From: Bremia lactucae | Lineage: Eukaryota; Oomycota; Peronosporomycetes; Peronosporales; Peronosporaceae | Length of the DNA stretch: 64,000 bases | NCBI RefSeq assembly: GCF_004359215.1 | Contig: NC_090622.1 | Coordinates: forward strand, 1,334,057 to 1,398,056 | Direction: 5' to 3' | Shown: positions 42,615 through 54,200 of the stretch, piece after piece | How the letters are laid out: each line of letters starts with the position of its first letter | How positions within the stretch are numbered: position 1 is the first letter of the stretch | Made by a program: the position numbers and the translations under genes | The notes under the pieces: generated by a model | Told to the model about the DNA's origin: nothing | Seen by the model: the letters and a program-made list of their open reading frames with translations, nothing else | The model's database searches: none

Positions 42615-43561
42615 TTGGAGCAGTTTGAGGCATTCGTGCTCAGACAGCGGAGGGCCGCGTCCGAGGCACAGGGCCATGCTGCGGCGGAGTCCGTCACTCA
42701 GACTCAGGATGAGCTGAGGCATGAGCAGGCTCGGAGCGAGGCTCTCAACAGGACTGTTGAGATGCTCTCTGCCCGGCCGCATCAACCGAGGCCCATTCGG
42801 ATGGACCCGCCCAAGTTCGATGGAACTGCGGCGCACACGATTGTCCACTGGCTTTTAGCCGTGAAGCAATGCGGTGTCGCCCAGCTCATCGAGGACGACA
42901 GCCGGATGGTGTCGTACGCCATGTCGCATCTGCGCGGTAAGGCCTCAGAGTGGACTTACTCGGCGCTTATGGTGGACAGAAAGGCGTTCCCTACATGGGC
43001 GATCTTTAAGGAAAAGATTCGCGCCATGTACTAGCCGCCGAACAACGAAGTGCTGCTTCAGGCACGCTTCTTTGGAGCGCGACAGGCGAAGCGATCTCTG
43101 CAAGAGATGCGCTTGCTGTCGGCGTCCATAACCGTAGGTCCGATTCCGAGCACGTTAAGGTGCCCACATTTATGAATGGACTACGGCATGGCCAATCGCG
43201 ACAGGCCCTTTTCAGTAAGGTGCCGTCAACGATGGAAGAGGCAATCCAAATTGCCTTGGTTGAGGAGCAATCCTACAACAGTGCCTCGGCGACAGCTTCG
43301 TACTAGCCGTCGGCCGAGAGGTCAGATGCCACTCCCATGGAGTTGGGCAATGCATACGTAGTCTGTTATAGATGCGGCAAGCGCGGCCATATGATGGCTC
43401 GTTGCTATGCCAGGGTCCCTGCTGGGGCGAAAACGCCCGGCAAGAGGACTCCCTACCCAAAGGGCGATGGCAAGAACCAGCGTGCGAGACGCATGACTTC
43501 TGCATCGACCACTAGGGGTCGGAAAATGCAGGAGCGCAGTAGGGGTGGAATGCCCTACTGA
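42615..43561 (+). pseudogene. gag of the second E copy
   Basis: The frame starts MEQFEAFVLRQRRAASEAQG, with a coiled-coil-like N-terminus and the capsid motif PKFDGTAAHTIVHWLLAVKQ. A stop lies at 43032. After it the capsid continues in shifted frames (EVLLQARFFGARQAKRSLQE, then VKVPTFMNGLRHGQSRQAL). The knuckle CYRCGKRGHMMARC is at 43364-43405. It ends at a basic tail and stop at 43561. This is the most complete gag in the window. Confidence 0.8.
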
Positions 43562-43649
43562 CGCGGACTCTGAAGCTACCCCTGAGTTCAGAGTTGTGGA
43601 ACAATGGTAGCATAGTCCCTGAGGTCTCGAAATTTCGAACCTCAACCCT

Positions 43650-43960
43650 GAATTGGCGCAAATCCTTCACATGCCGTGGGATTGGCCACTCCTTTACTGA
43701 TTTTGCCTTGTCTGGGTCTGCTCGTACACCATGTGTACCAACGATGCAGCCCAGTACAGGTATCCCAGGGACCTCTATGACACACTTTTGCAAGTTGACG
43801 TTCAATTGGGCATCCTTCAAAGTCTGCAACACAGCGTCTAAATAACGCTTGTGCGACTATATTGCATTCAGCCCGTCCTCGGCCCTACTATGAACGAATA
43901 CATCGTCAAACTAATGGGACGCGTAGGCACGGTGCTGACGCATCACGTGAGCCACCACTG
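43650..43960 (-). pseudogene. inverted RT fragment after E gag
   Basis: The minus strand reads RQHRAYAS, then FDDVFVHSRAEDGLNAI, LQTLKDAQLNVNLQKCVIEV and PVLGCIVGTHGVRADPD, ending at RHVKDLRQF. This is the RT catalytic loop and thumb, on the strand opposite to the gag before it. Continuation into integrase of the D family at 43960 is a separate junction. Confidence 0.75.
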
Positions 43961-46330
43961 GTATCATTAATGGAACGCGTGGGTGGGTAAGCCCGTTGAC
44001 ATAAAACGAAGTATAGCCTGTAAAGGCATGTACAGCGTTATTTAACGCAAACTCCACCACTGGGAGCATTGAGCTACAGCGCTTTGGTGTCTGAGCACAC
44101 ACACTGCGTAAAACGTCTTTAATGACGCGATTGACACGTTAAGTTTGACTATCGGTCCGCGGATGGTCCGCAGTGGACATATTCAATCTGGTGCCAAGCA
44201 CTAGGAAAATTGATTTCCTGAATTTACCCGTGAAACGGGGGTCCCGATCAGAGACAATTGCCACTGGCAAACCATGTTGTCGATGCATGCGATCATAAAC
44301 AGCTTAGCTGTACCTTCACCATCAATTGAATCCGGCACGGCCGCTAAGTGAGCCATTTTGCTCAATCGGTCAAGAATGACCACTATGCCGGAGTTACCGG
44401 CTAGATCTTTCGGTAGACCGAAAACAAAATTCATACTAATGGACTCCCAGCATCCTAAGGGGACGGGAAGACTCGCCAGTGGCGCAGCAGCATGTGCCGA
44501 GGGCTTAACCCGTTGGCAAGTTTCGCATGTGCGAACATATGTGCTGACCCATTAATAAAGTTTGGGCCACCAATAACTCTGCTTTACAGAGCCGTAGGCC
44601 TTTTCTCTACCGAGATGAACACCAAGGACAGTATCGTGTGCATCATAGAGGATTCGGTTCTTCAAATCCTCATCATGAGGAAAAACGACACGCGGAGGGT
44701 CCGCGATGTCTGTGCAATAAAGCAACAGATTGGTTTCGATAGAAATTCGATGTAATTTTGCACGCAAACGTGCCGGCAATTTAATACCTTAATCCGAGTT
44801 CTTTTAAGCTCGTAGCAGAGCCTTGGCCTAAGCCGAACGGATTATTTTAGGAATAGGCGACAAGATAGTCATTAAATGAGAAAGCTCCTAATCTGGCCAG
44901 CGTGATAACGCATCGGCCAAAGCATTCTGCTTGCCGGGCTTATACTTCACCTCGAAGTTGTATTCTGCGAAAAAGGATAGTTATCGGGCCATTCTCTGTG
45001 AGAGATGGGACGACTTAATCGCCGTGCGTGATGACGCGTGATCTGTCTATAACAAACGGCTTAGAGCCGAATGAACTCTGAGTTTGACGAGAGCATACTT
45101 CATAGCAAGTAACTCTTTGTCATGAACATGGTCGCTCTTTTCCGCAGCTTTAAGCTGTCTTGACTCGACCGCAATAACGCGTTCATGCACATCGACATCT
45201 GTTTGTAACAGAGCACTCCCAATGGTAAAATCTGATGCGTCACAGACGACACTGAAAGGTCAATTTGGGTTTAGCAGTGCCAGAATCGGGGCATGGATAT
45301 GACTATCCTTCCCTGCTCGAAAAACCTTATTTTTGGTGCTAGTCCAGCACCATTCTGTATCCTTTTTAAGGAGATTAGATAATGGTCTAGCCATTTCAGC
45401 GTAATTTTCGCTATATTTGTGTAAACAATTGGCGAGACCCAACCACTTACGCAAATCCTTTTGGTTTTTAGAAACGGCCAATCTACTATGGCTTTTACCT
45501 TAGGGGGATCCGCTCTAAAGCCTCGCTTTCCAATGAAGCATCCTAAAAAGGAATTTCGTCTGCGCCAAAAATGCATTTAGATACATTGGCATACAATTTG
45601 TTTGTGCGCATGCACTCGAGCACTGCTCGCAAATGGTCTAAATGGTTTTCCGTATCCGACCGACCCTGCTCCGCACGACTATGGACAAAAATGTCATCTA
45701 ATAAGTCTGTGCATAACTTCGATGAGGGCGAAACAGTTGCGTCACTAGACGATTAAATGTTGCCGGGGCGTTGGAAAGCCCTTGTGGCATAAGCAGGCAC
45801 TCTCACAACATGCCGCTTAAGGTGCTAACCGCTTTAGCGGGATATCGCTAGCTCGCATGAGCAATTGGTAGTAACCATCGACGAAGTCCAATGCACTGTA
45901 CATTGTACATCCTAGCATATTGTTCTGAAGAACATCCTTTCTAGAAATGGGGGTTTGTGCTGGTATAGTGACAGCATTAATCTTATATTAAGCATGTACA
46001 ATGCGCCATTTACCATTTGGCTTTTTGACACAAAATGTCGGTATCGAGTGAGGAGATTTGTCTCTCGTACCATTCCAGCCTCATGCTTTGCAAGGAAAAT
46101 CGTCAATGACGTCACACTGCTCCCTTAGTAAAGGCCATTGTCTTGTGACACTGTATTTGGTTCCCGGAACCAAGTCAATTTCACGACGAACACCTCTATC
46201 CGGAGGTAAAACAGATGATGGAATATTACATACCACATCTTGATATTCCTTAATCAAGGAATAAAGGATCCGTAGGATCTTTAAGTATCGATGACCAATT
46301 TTGCGCACTAAGTGCAGCTTTTGTGTCATC
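43960..46330 (-). pseudogene. pol of element D2: RT, RNase H, partial integrase
   Basis: RT begins LPPDRGVRREIDLVPGTKYS (about 46200). The catalytic loop reads LLDDIFVHS near 45690. The thumb is NQKDLRKWLGLANCLHKYSE (45481). The integrase finger is FPHDEDLKNRILYDAHDTVL (44779 frame), and the core MNFVFGLPKDLAGNSGIVVI (44434). The frame at 44102 ends with LPVVEFALNNAVHAFTG before the junction. Frameshifts are frequent. Confidence 0.85.
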
Positions 46331-46703
46331 CAGGACAGCTTCGTCTAGAAGTGACGATGAGTTTAACTCAACCATAGGTCGAATGACCACCATCTCTGAT
46401 AAGTTGCCAGCATTTAAGGCTCGGCCGCACTCATCGGTAGACTTTTCGTCTAGCTCTGAAAGAGCATGTGACGAGGGGATTTCCGCAAGGCTATCAACCC
46501 CCTCAATGTTACCGGTTACACCATTTACAAGCGTATGCAATTGCTCACTCAGTATCACTTTGTGAGGGTATACATGATTCGTGTCCGTCCTGTCTTGGAG
46601 TGGAGACAATACGCCTCTTAGAGGCTGCGACATTCACGTCCCCAGGTTTTTCAGCCTGTACCGATTCTATACAAGACATGGTGTCTACAAGGAGTTAGGT
46701 AAC

Positions 46704-47249
46704 TCAACTTCTTATCCAGCGAACGGTTACGTGTCGCTTCACGTGCATTAGGAGGGTTTGACCAAAATTCCCTGGCGAACTGCCAATAGTATCACTATTG
46801 ACGCTCAGTATGGTGCCACCTCGGCAGACCACACTCGGTGGACTTAGACGTGCCACTCCACGTACCTCAGGGATATTGCAACCTTGAGGTCCTGGTGAAC
46901 CGCCAACAGTGTCACTACTGACACTCAGTATGATGCCACCTCGGCCGACCATACTCGGTGGACGTAGACGTGCCACTCCACGTATCTCAGGGATATTGCA
47001 CCCTTGATGATTCGGCCTTAGGCCAACAATGCTTTCAGCATTTAGTGAATCGTTATTATAACGAGTGTCACTCGACGGATTGCGTGCCGTTCCTCTCATT
47101 TCTGCTGAGTCGGGCTCAGAATTAATGTTTTTAACATTAGATTTTATTATCTCAGACATGCCAACGTCTAAAACACTGACAGACTCATTCAATGATCCGC
47201 GCCAATAGCGCTTTTGTTGCCTAGCAAAGGTGGGCTCATGACTCTCCAA
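46704..47249 (-). pseudogene. protease-RT spacer of D2 with an internal duplication
   Basis: The frame has two similar blocks, CNIPEIRGVARLRPPSMVGR and CNIPEVRGVARLSPPSVVCR, each followed by GGIILSV or GGTILSV. It is a tandem duplication of about 130 bp (46770-46990) in the low-complexity spacer. D1 has only one such block near 39290-39390. Confidence 0.65.
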
Positions 47250-47647
47250 AACTTTGCTAGGAACATTGCGCGTGGCGCCTCAGGTCTTAGACCTCCATCA
47301 ATCCATGGCTCATGGTGTTCTAACCAGGCCATACCAAGGATAAGATCATATCTCGAATCGCAATCAAGGACGAGACAGCGTTCCATACGGTCAAAGTCCA
47401 GAAACTTTGTACCTAAGTTCAATGGAACTTTGGGAACAGTGACACGAGTCCCAGTCGCTAAGCGAACAGTGGTTGTATCACCTTCATGCGCTCTAAGCGC
47501 CTCAACGTATTGTTGACTTCCTTCAAGGGAAAGGTAACGAGAATAATTGCAAGACGCTCCTGAGTCAATTAAAATTGACCACGGCTTATCAAAGCCCTTT
47601 ACAATCGCTTGAGCGACTAGCAAGCCAGGCTTGTACTCTCGCCCCAT
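47189..47647 (-). CDS. aspartic protease of element D2
   Basis: A 152-codon open frame. ILIDSGASCNYSR is the D-S-G active site (about residue 27). The flap region is VRLATGTRVTVPKVPLNL, and the second hydrophobic-hydrophobic-Gly block is YDLILGMAWLEHHEPWID. This is the Ty3-type retropepsin that matures Gag-Pol. The domain is intact, although gag and RT on either side are broken, so it is part of a former polyprotein. The M at 47647 is only the first Met of the frame. Confidence 0.8.
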   Translation of the reverse strand: MGREYKPGLLVAQAIVKGFDKPWSILIDSGASCNYSRYLSLEGSQQYVEALRAHEGDTTTVRLATGTRVTVPKVPLNLGTKFLDFDRMERCLVLDCDSRYDLILGMAWLEHHEPWIDGGLRPEAPRAMFLAKFWRVMSPPLLGNKSAIGADH

Positions 47648-47739
47648 TGATCACCGAGCTAATTGGGGCTGGGTTCTGTTTTTTTCACCTCCTTAAGGTT
47701 TGACATAGCCTAGCTTCCCAGTAGGGCGCCCCGCACCTA

Positions 47740-48774
47740 CTGGGTATTGACGTTTTACCGCACCGTACCAGATCTCTGGTATAGGTCGGAGTTGGAGCTC
47801 TTTCGAGCTTTACGCGAATTTCGAAGAGGGCAGGCAGGGCGTAAATGTTTCGTGCTTCCGCACATATAACATCTACGGATGATCTTATGCTGTTACACAG
47901 CTTGAAGAGCCTTCTCCTTCCTCAACAAGGCTTAAACCCATAGGTTCTGCTCTATTAGACGGAACCCATGTGTTCGAGAGCTTGTTCGGTAGACAGGCGT
48001 GCTAACGCGAGCAGACTTAGAATCAAACTCGGCGCGTAGCGCTATGGCAACTGCCTCTTCGAACGTAGCCGGATGAGATCGGAACAATTCCGTCCGAGCA
48101 ATGCCCTCATTGAGACCCCCCATATAGATGGTCACTACAATTACTTCTTGCACCGGGTCTTGATGCATAGATGCAATGAGAGTTCTCAACTCCTGGACAA
48201 AGTCCCCTAGGTATTTTACCCTGTCGAGTCGCTAGGAGCCGTGCTTGTATGCGAAAAGCCTGATCAGGCGGTGCAAACATGCTGGTCATTTGCTGTTTCA
48301 GCGAATCCCATGAGGGAAAAACGTCGTTTATGGACGTGCTGCACGATAGTGCCCACTCCATGGCTCTACCTTTAAGCTTGGAAATGGCCATAGCCACCTT
48401 TTGCCGTTCTGTTAAGAAGAAAGTGGAATCAATGGACATTTCCATCTGCTTAATCCAAAGAGGGAAATTTTCTCCCTCTTTTCCCTCAATGTCTTTACAT
48501 TTACAGTTAGAGGGCGAGCCCTCGGCTCTGAGTCAGGTACAGAGATGTACCGGGTTGGCATAGATGCCGCTAAGTGGTCCTGTGCCTGACCGATTAGGGA
48601 GGCTTTGTACCGCATGAAGGCTTCAAACCTTGCATGCAGGATCTCTGGTCCCTGAAAGATAATAAATTCCATGTGGTCAAGCCCAGATAAGGTTTTGAGC
48701 TTGTCATAAGCGGCGCGTTGCGCTTCTGACAATTCTGGAATCTCTTCCGTTTTCGTGGGGGTTTCGTCTTGCAA
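47740..48774 (-). pseudogene. gag of element D2
   Basis: Successive minus frames: 48774-48412 (ELSEAQRAAYDKLKTLSGLD), 48445-48107 (KVAMAISKLKGRAMEWALSC, PSWDSLKQQMTSMFAPPDQA), 48189-47932 (VVTIYMGGLNEGIARTELFR), then EPMGLSLVEEGEG and a knuckle CYMCGSTKHLRPAC at about 47865-47820. Two or three frame changes separate them. The layout is the classic retrotransposon gag order. Confidence 0.8.
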
Positions 48775-48797
48775 AGACTCAACGTAGATTGACTACG

Positions 48798-48807
48798 AGT
48801 GCTACCA
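48798..48807 (-). promoter_or_regulatory. primer binding site of element D2
   Basis: The minus strand reads TGGTAGCACT two bases inside the LTR, identical to element 1 although the LTRs are unrelated. The next bases differ between families, so the tRNA match is probably only about ten bases. Confidence 0.65.
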
Positions 48808-48809
48808 GG

Positions 48810-49295
48810 TGTAGCGGAGCTACCTCGCTCCTAAAGTCAGAAGAAGACTTTCAGACTCAGAGAGTCACTGAATTCTATTGAACTAATGGGTTTGACCATT
48901 CAGGGAATCGTACAAGCTATTTAAGCTGAAGGAATCCTAGTTCAAGGGATTCAGGGATTCGTAGAACCAAGTGGCAACTAGTGCCCAAGAGGATATACCT
49001 TAGAAAGGCTTCTATCTCTTACAGATCAATGCGCAAGCCTTTTAAAAGGCACTTAACGCTTAAAGATCAAAATGGGAACTGAACTTTATCTAATTATTTA
49101 AATCTAAAAACCTTACCCTAGCTAATTTAAAATAGATTTTGGCCGCCAGAATTATATCTGGCGGCATCACATTTGTAACCCATAATAAACGGGATTAAGT
49201 AACTAACTATTTTAAAATGAGATAAAAGGGTATTTTAACCATAAAGTTAATGTACCACAACAACGGTTCTCCAACCGATGTTGTGCCCCATTACA
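48810..49295 (-). repeat. 5' LTR of element D2, 486 bp
   Basis: On plus it starts TGTAGCGGAGCTACCTCG and ends GCCCCATTACA. It is collinear with 34147-34605 apart from a short extra segment near 49040. The five bases outside it (ATATT) do not match those outside the D1 LTR (TAATA). Confidence 0.85.
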
Positions 49296-50565
49296 ATATT
49301 AGAAAGAAACTTGTAGTTTTTGCCAAGCCAAACCCATCTATACAAAATTTGTGGCTATAGCGAACAATGGAGAAGTTTGAAGTTATTGTTTCGAAAGAGG
49401 CAGGTGAACCAAAAAGTCAATTACGTTTGATCACGTCGGCAGACATTACAAATGAGTGGACAAAAGTGCAGCCACGATGATATCTACGCTGTAATGATGT
49501 CAATCGATTGTAGTGAAACAAATTATTTTGGCTGCTCAATGTAAACAGTCTGCATACTGAACTGGTTAAATTGTAGCAAATATAAAGGTGCTTTGGCTGG
49601 GCGCATAATTTATTAATTTGCGTCGATATGTTGCATCCGAGGCTTTTCACGAATCCTTGTCATCATCCAGCGAATATGCGCTATATTATGCAGTTGTAAA
49701 GGCTTGTTCGTGACCCGATCTTGAAGAATAGTCATGTGTTCCCATTACCATGTTTCCTCGAAAATGGCGTGGGACCTGGTTAATTCGTGAGGGCTGCACA
49801 ATTATCAAAAAAGTCATGAATGTCTTGAGTTGCATTACCGTTGAAAGGAAATGACGTTTTGTTTGCTCACGCGTCCAGGTGCTAGCTTCCGCTGACACTA
49901 GGACAACGACCTTCACCTTCGTCTGGAAGTCGGGTCGTTTGGCCACGTTATTCAAGAAACAAATTGTCGTACTTGTCAAGCCAACAATAATTTTTGCCTA
50001 TTATTGGTTAACTTTAAACGAAGTGGAGGAGTACATGACAGTGAATTATATTGGCTTAGCAGGAAGGAATAGAGCTGATACTAAGTCGATTGAGTTTGCG
50101 CTCATAAAAGCTTGTCAACTAAAGCATGATTATATAAAGCTTAGGATGACATTTGTACGTCAATTGCAATTGTAAATGAAGTCATGGTGTTGAGAGCTTG
50201 ACCCCGCAGTCTCAAATAGATCTCATGAATTAGGATTAAAATGTAGTGCTAAATGCTACACGAGCCATTGTATCCCATACAATGTGGATCGTGTAGCTAT
50301 TTTACTTAAATGCGATCTCACATTCTCGCACCACAAATGTTTTTCATTATAAAAGCAGCCTCTCCGCTGAGAAGTACAGAAGCCGGTCATGTCATGAAGA
50401 CGGGAAAACACTTCCTACAATCACAACAACGTACGGAAAAATGCACTTCAACGAAATTGTGTCGTAGATGTCGCGTTAGCAAATTATATGTATTGCACAC
50501 TTTCTCGGACTCGAGTGTGATGTGAAAATAACATTGTGACGGAAATAATATTTCCTGCTTTAACA
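49296..50565. other. unrecognised region
   Basis: About 1.27 kb without a gene I can name. A plus frame at 49879-50175 (LTLNEVEEYMTVNYIGLAGR) and an overlapping minus frame at 49979-49686 are both under 100 codons, and neither shows a domain. It is not LTR sequence. Confidence 0.4.
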
Positions 50566-50814
50566 ATGGTAGTGGCCAACAAAAAAATATTGGTAACTGC
50601 TCCATTTCCAATATTTTTGTTGACACTTGCACTACCGCATCTGCGAAGTAGTAATGCTGCCCCTCAAGATTCGGCATACAAGTATACTTTTACTCAAACG
50701 ACATGTTTGTTAGAGGCAAACGAAGATGCAATAAAGTTGCTGATGCGTCCAAAAAGGTTTCTGGGATTATATAAACTTGCGCTACAATTTGTCAAAGAAT
50801 TGCTAAATCAATAA
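50566..50814 (+). CDS. candidate small secreted protein
   Basis: An 82-aa frame from MVVANKKILVTAPFPIFLLT. Residues 6-29 form a positively charged start plus hydrophobic core, with a plausible cleavage at about residue 30 (SSNA-APQD). The mature 50-odd residues have one Cys, are moderately charged and end KELLNQ. There is no RXLR, LFLAK or Cys-rich effector pattern. An upstream in-frame Met (50536) would bury the signal peptide, so 50566 is preferred. It may be a chance frame; I give it as a candidate only. Confidence 0.35.
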   Translation: MVVANKKILVTAPFPIFLLTLALPHLRSSNAAPQDSAYKYTFTQTTCLLEANEDAIKLLMRPKRFLGLYKLALQFVKELLNQ

Positions 50815-51286
50815 AGAGACTATTTGCATAAAGCTCCACTTGAAATGCCTTCATATCTTGGTTTCAAATGAAAGAATGCATCAGTAGTTTGGCTTTCTCC
50901 CTTAACTCACCTTCCTTGTATGCTAATTTACGAGTCTTTGTTCAACGATTGAAGCGTGGCGGGTTCGCTAAAGAGCTTCAAGTGAAGAACATTGGCACGT
51001 GAAAAGACTCAAGTTGACACATTCATCCTTGTAATGATATCTGCAGTACTTCTATTAAAAGCCTTCGAATAACTTTTTTCATAAAGTATGCCCACTGGTC
51101 AATCAAAAGAGAACGTGTCAGCGGCCGACCAGTCCACAGCATGAATAGCAGGAAGTGATCGTCCAAGCGAGACTCGGGTTGGCTTATTGCGACGAAATCT
51201 TGTCGTATTCTTGGAACGTTTGCCGGAGCCCTTATTCGTGGGGTATTCCTGCTTTAAAAAGTGCGTGACCGTTCGCCACGTGACGT
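50815..51286. other. no gene seen
   Basis: About 470 bp downstream of the coiled-coil gene (which is on minus). It probably contains that gene's 3' untranslated region. No domain is present. Confidence 0.5.
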
Positions 51287-54200
51287 TTACAACTGTGTTT
51301 TCAAAGAGCCAAATCCATGACCTACCTCTTGATGAATTGAGACTTTGCTGGCGCGTTGAATGGAACGATTTCTAGTTGCCTCCTTGGTCACTGCGAGTTC
51401 ATCATCACAGCCAACTGGAGACTCGAGAGGGTCTTTGCTTGACACTTTACTGGTAGACGTGCAAGCTGGATTTTCGTAATTGTCGATGATAGAGAGGGTT
51501 CCTTCTGGAGTAACATGTGCAGCAATTGTCTTTCCCGTCTTTTGTGCGCGCTTGCGTCTCTTAAGTCGAGGTTCGCGGGCTCCCTTCGTGTGCTGTGGAA
51601 GAGAGATACGAGCAGGTTTGACCTCTCTTGGTGAGGTCTCTTGTCTCGTAGAGGCTATTTCTGGAATCTCTTTGTGACTTTGAAATGACTCGTCCATTAA
51701 ATTCATTCTAGGTGCAAGTTGACGTCGAACAGCGCTTTTTACTTGGTTCGATACTGTTCGTGTCAAGTTCGGCTTTGTCAAGCAATTTGCCGCAAATACA
51801 TTCGGTAAGAAGCGCAGAATAAGCTTTTCATTGTACTACATGAGATTGAGCGTAATGATACTGACCTTGTGAACCTCAGGATTGTTTTCGCTTTTGCTGT
51901 CTTCAGACATACGAGCCTCTTTCAACTCATACGTGTGATCCATCGCAAGCCTCAATGGCGTCATCTCGTTTTTTTTACTTGTCAGTGGAGGCGTGGGCGT
52001 TGCTCTCTTCTCCGTCTTCTTCTTTAATTTCTTCACAAGTGCGTCGTACAATGCACCCTAAAAAAGACAATGGTGGTAAATCAAATACGACTGAAGTGGC
52101 ACTTTGATGCATTACAAATCAATAAGCAATATACTTTCTGTTTCATGATTTTGTCATAATCCTTGCGTGTGTCGGCTGCCAAACCTTTGTATTTTTCATT
52201 AAGCTGTATGGTTTTACACAGCAATTATTAAAAAGACGGATTTTTATGCATGCAAATTGACTGTGTCAAAACTTACCTCTAACGTCTGACGAGCAACCGA
52301 TTTATTCACTTCGTCTGTGGAGTTTCTTACCCAGCCATCAATCTATGTAAAAAAACTTGTGAAATCGGGTTAATTGACGGTCCTTCGTAAGTGTAAAGCG
52401 TACCTCCTTGCTTATTTGTTCTATAAGGCCGTCTGCGGCGTCGACGGCAAACGAGCTCAAAAAGTTGTCGCGAATTTCGTTTACGTGATTGGTTACGGCA
52501 ATTTCGGCCATTGCAAGTTTGCTTTGCATTGGCTTGCAAAGATCGTTCTGCGTGTCCTGGATCTCGGACTCTAAGGCTGCGCAAGACGAACGCAATTCCA
52601 TAACTTCTCTCTCGTGTGCAGCGCTCTGTTGTTGTATTTGGTCCCCGCGACGTTGCTCTTCCTCCAGCATGAATTGCCCACTTTGTACTTCAACATCAAT
52701 ACGCTCCTTGAAAGCGACAACTTTTGCCATTTCGTCTTGCATTGCCTTAATTTTTGCTTGCCATTCGTGGCAAACTTTATTTCGTTGAGCTACTCGTTTT
52801 CTCACAGCCGCCACCTTTTTATTTCTGGCGCTGATAGCTCGTTCCGTTACCTTTAATGTTTTCCTACCATCTTTGATCTCTTGATCTAAAGAACGCATTG
52901 CCTTACTGTGTTCTTCACAAAATGCTCGAAAAGCTGACGACATTCATCGTTAGTTTGCGTTGCAATCATATCCCGAACAGTGCGGTACCAGATTCGTCAG
53001 CAGCGTAGGCTTTACTAGCTTCGCATTGTTCATTCTTCAGGTGAAAGCGGTGGCGTTCCAGCCACGATAACCGCTCTTCTTTTGCCTGTACAAAGGTTTA
53101 TATAAGCGAGAAAAGTGTTGTCTTCATCTTCAATTCGGTACCTTTATATTTGATTGAGTTATTGCCATTAGGTCCTTTTCTTGCTTCCGCCGTAAAGTCA
53201 GCTCACGCTTATAATATTTCACACTCGTCGCATTTTCCTATTGCTCAAGAAAGCTCATAGTAAGTACTGCAAGACAAGCATTAGATCAAGAATTCAAACG
53301 AACATTTAGTTGCTGCAGGTGTATTTGCAACTCTGTTGCTGCCTGTAAAACTTCTTGATCGGCCAGACAGGTCGCCTTGACAGTAAAAAGAAGCAATACA
53401 TTCTTAATCCAGCAGCTTTAAAAGCTAGTGCCTCGCTTCTATCGCACCCCATCACTTCCAAGAAGTTTCTCAAGATCTCGCTGTTTACTGCACATACGTA
53501 TTTAATTCTGAATACTGGATGGAGCCATGTAGCTATTCCGACCTTGTAGCATATTCATTTTCAATTGCAAGTTGACGTAGCTCTTCATGGGCCATGTGTT
53601 CACAATTCTGCCATATCTGCTTCGTTATCAACCAAAGCTAAGAGTGAGGCACTCCTCCAAGCTGAAAATTAGGATATTTTTTATGACGCACCTTCTGGAA
53701 ATCCTCGACTTCCGTTTTGCTGGCTTTCAATGCAGCTTCAAAGTTTATCAAGATTGTCGCTTGCTGTTGAGCATGTTGGCTGACTGAACGGAGGTATTGG
53801 TCTTTATCGGTGAGCTCATTCTGAGTACTCTAGCTCGTTTTCAGCAGCCAGTGATAATGCAGTCATTAGAGCGACGATATTGAAATCAAGCTTATAGTAC
53901 TGCTGTACCGCATAATTCCACTGAATTGAGCGGATGTCTTCGCGCACGAGAAGGAGCGTGCATTGAGCTACATATAGGAGAACATTGATCCCGCGTCAGC
54001 ATTGGGAGCTTGTTTTCTTTTTTAGCGCTTCTACCTTCGCTGAGTTGTTCCGCTTTCGTGTACAGAGTTCTCTTGTCTCGGGAAGTCTGCTCTTCAAGTG
54101 CCATGCATCGTTGCTCTAGCCCAGTACGCTTGTCCACCAGTGCAATTAAAACACTATTCAGCAAATGACATTTTTCAGCTGTAGCTTCCAGCTCGTTTGT

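Larger units (their letters stand above)
42220..43960 (+). mobile_element. second copy of Ty3/gypsy element E, rearranged
   Basis: On plus: a partial E LTR (42220 to about 42510), gag with zinc knuckle (42615-43561), then abruptly an RT fragment on minus (43960-43650). The left LTR end is cut by element C's LTR. To the right it joins D2 integrase at about 43960. Confidence 0.7.
43960..49295 (-). mobile_element. Ty3/gypsy element D2, 5' half
   Basis: Read on minus: 5' LTR (49295-48810), primer binding site, gag (48774 to about 47740), protease (47647-47189), spacer (47180-46330), RT (46330-45270), RNase H (45250-44790), integrase finger (44779-44552) and core (44434-43960). It ends in mid-integrase. 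The second half of the element is not present here. Confidence 0.85.

Noticed and set aside
46704..46990. short CRISPR-like repeat spacing in D2
   Set aside because: Two long imperfect blocks inside a pol spacer are a tandem duplication, not a repeat-spacer array.
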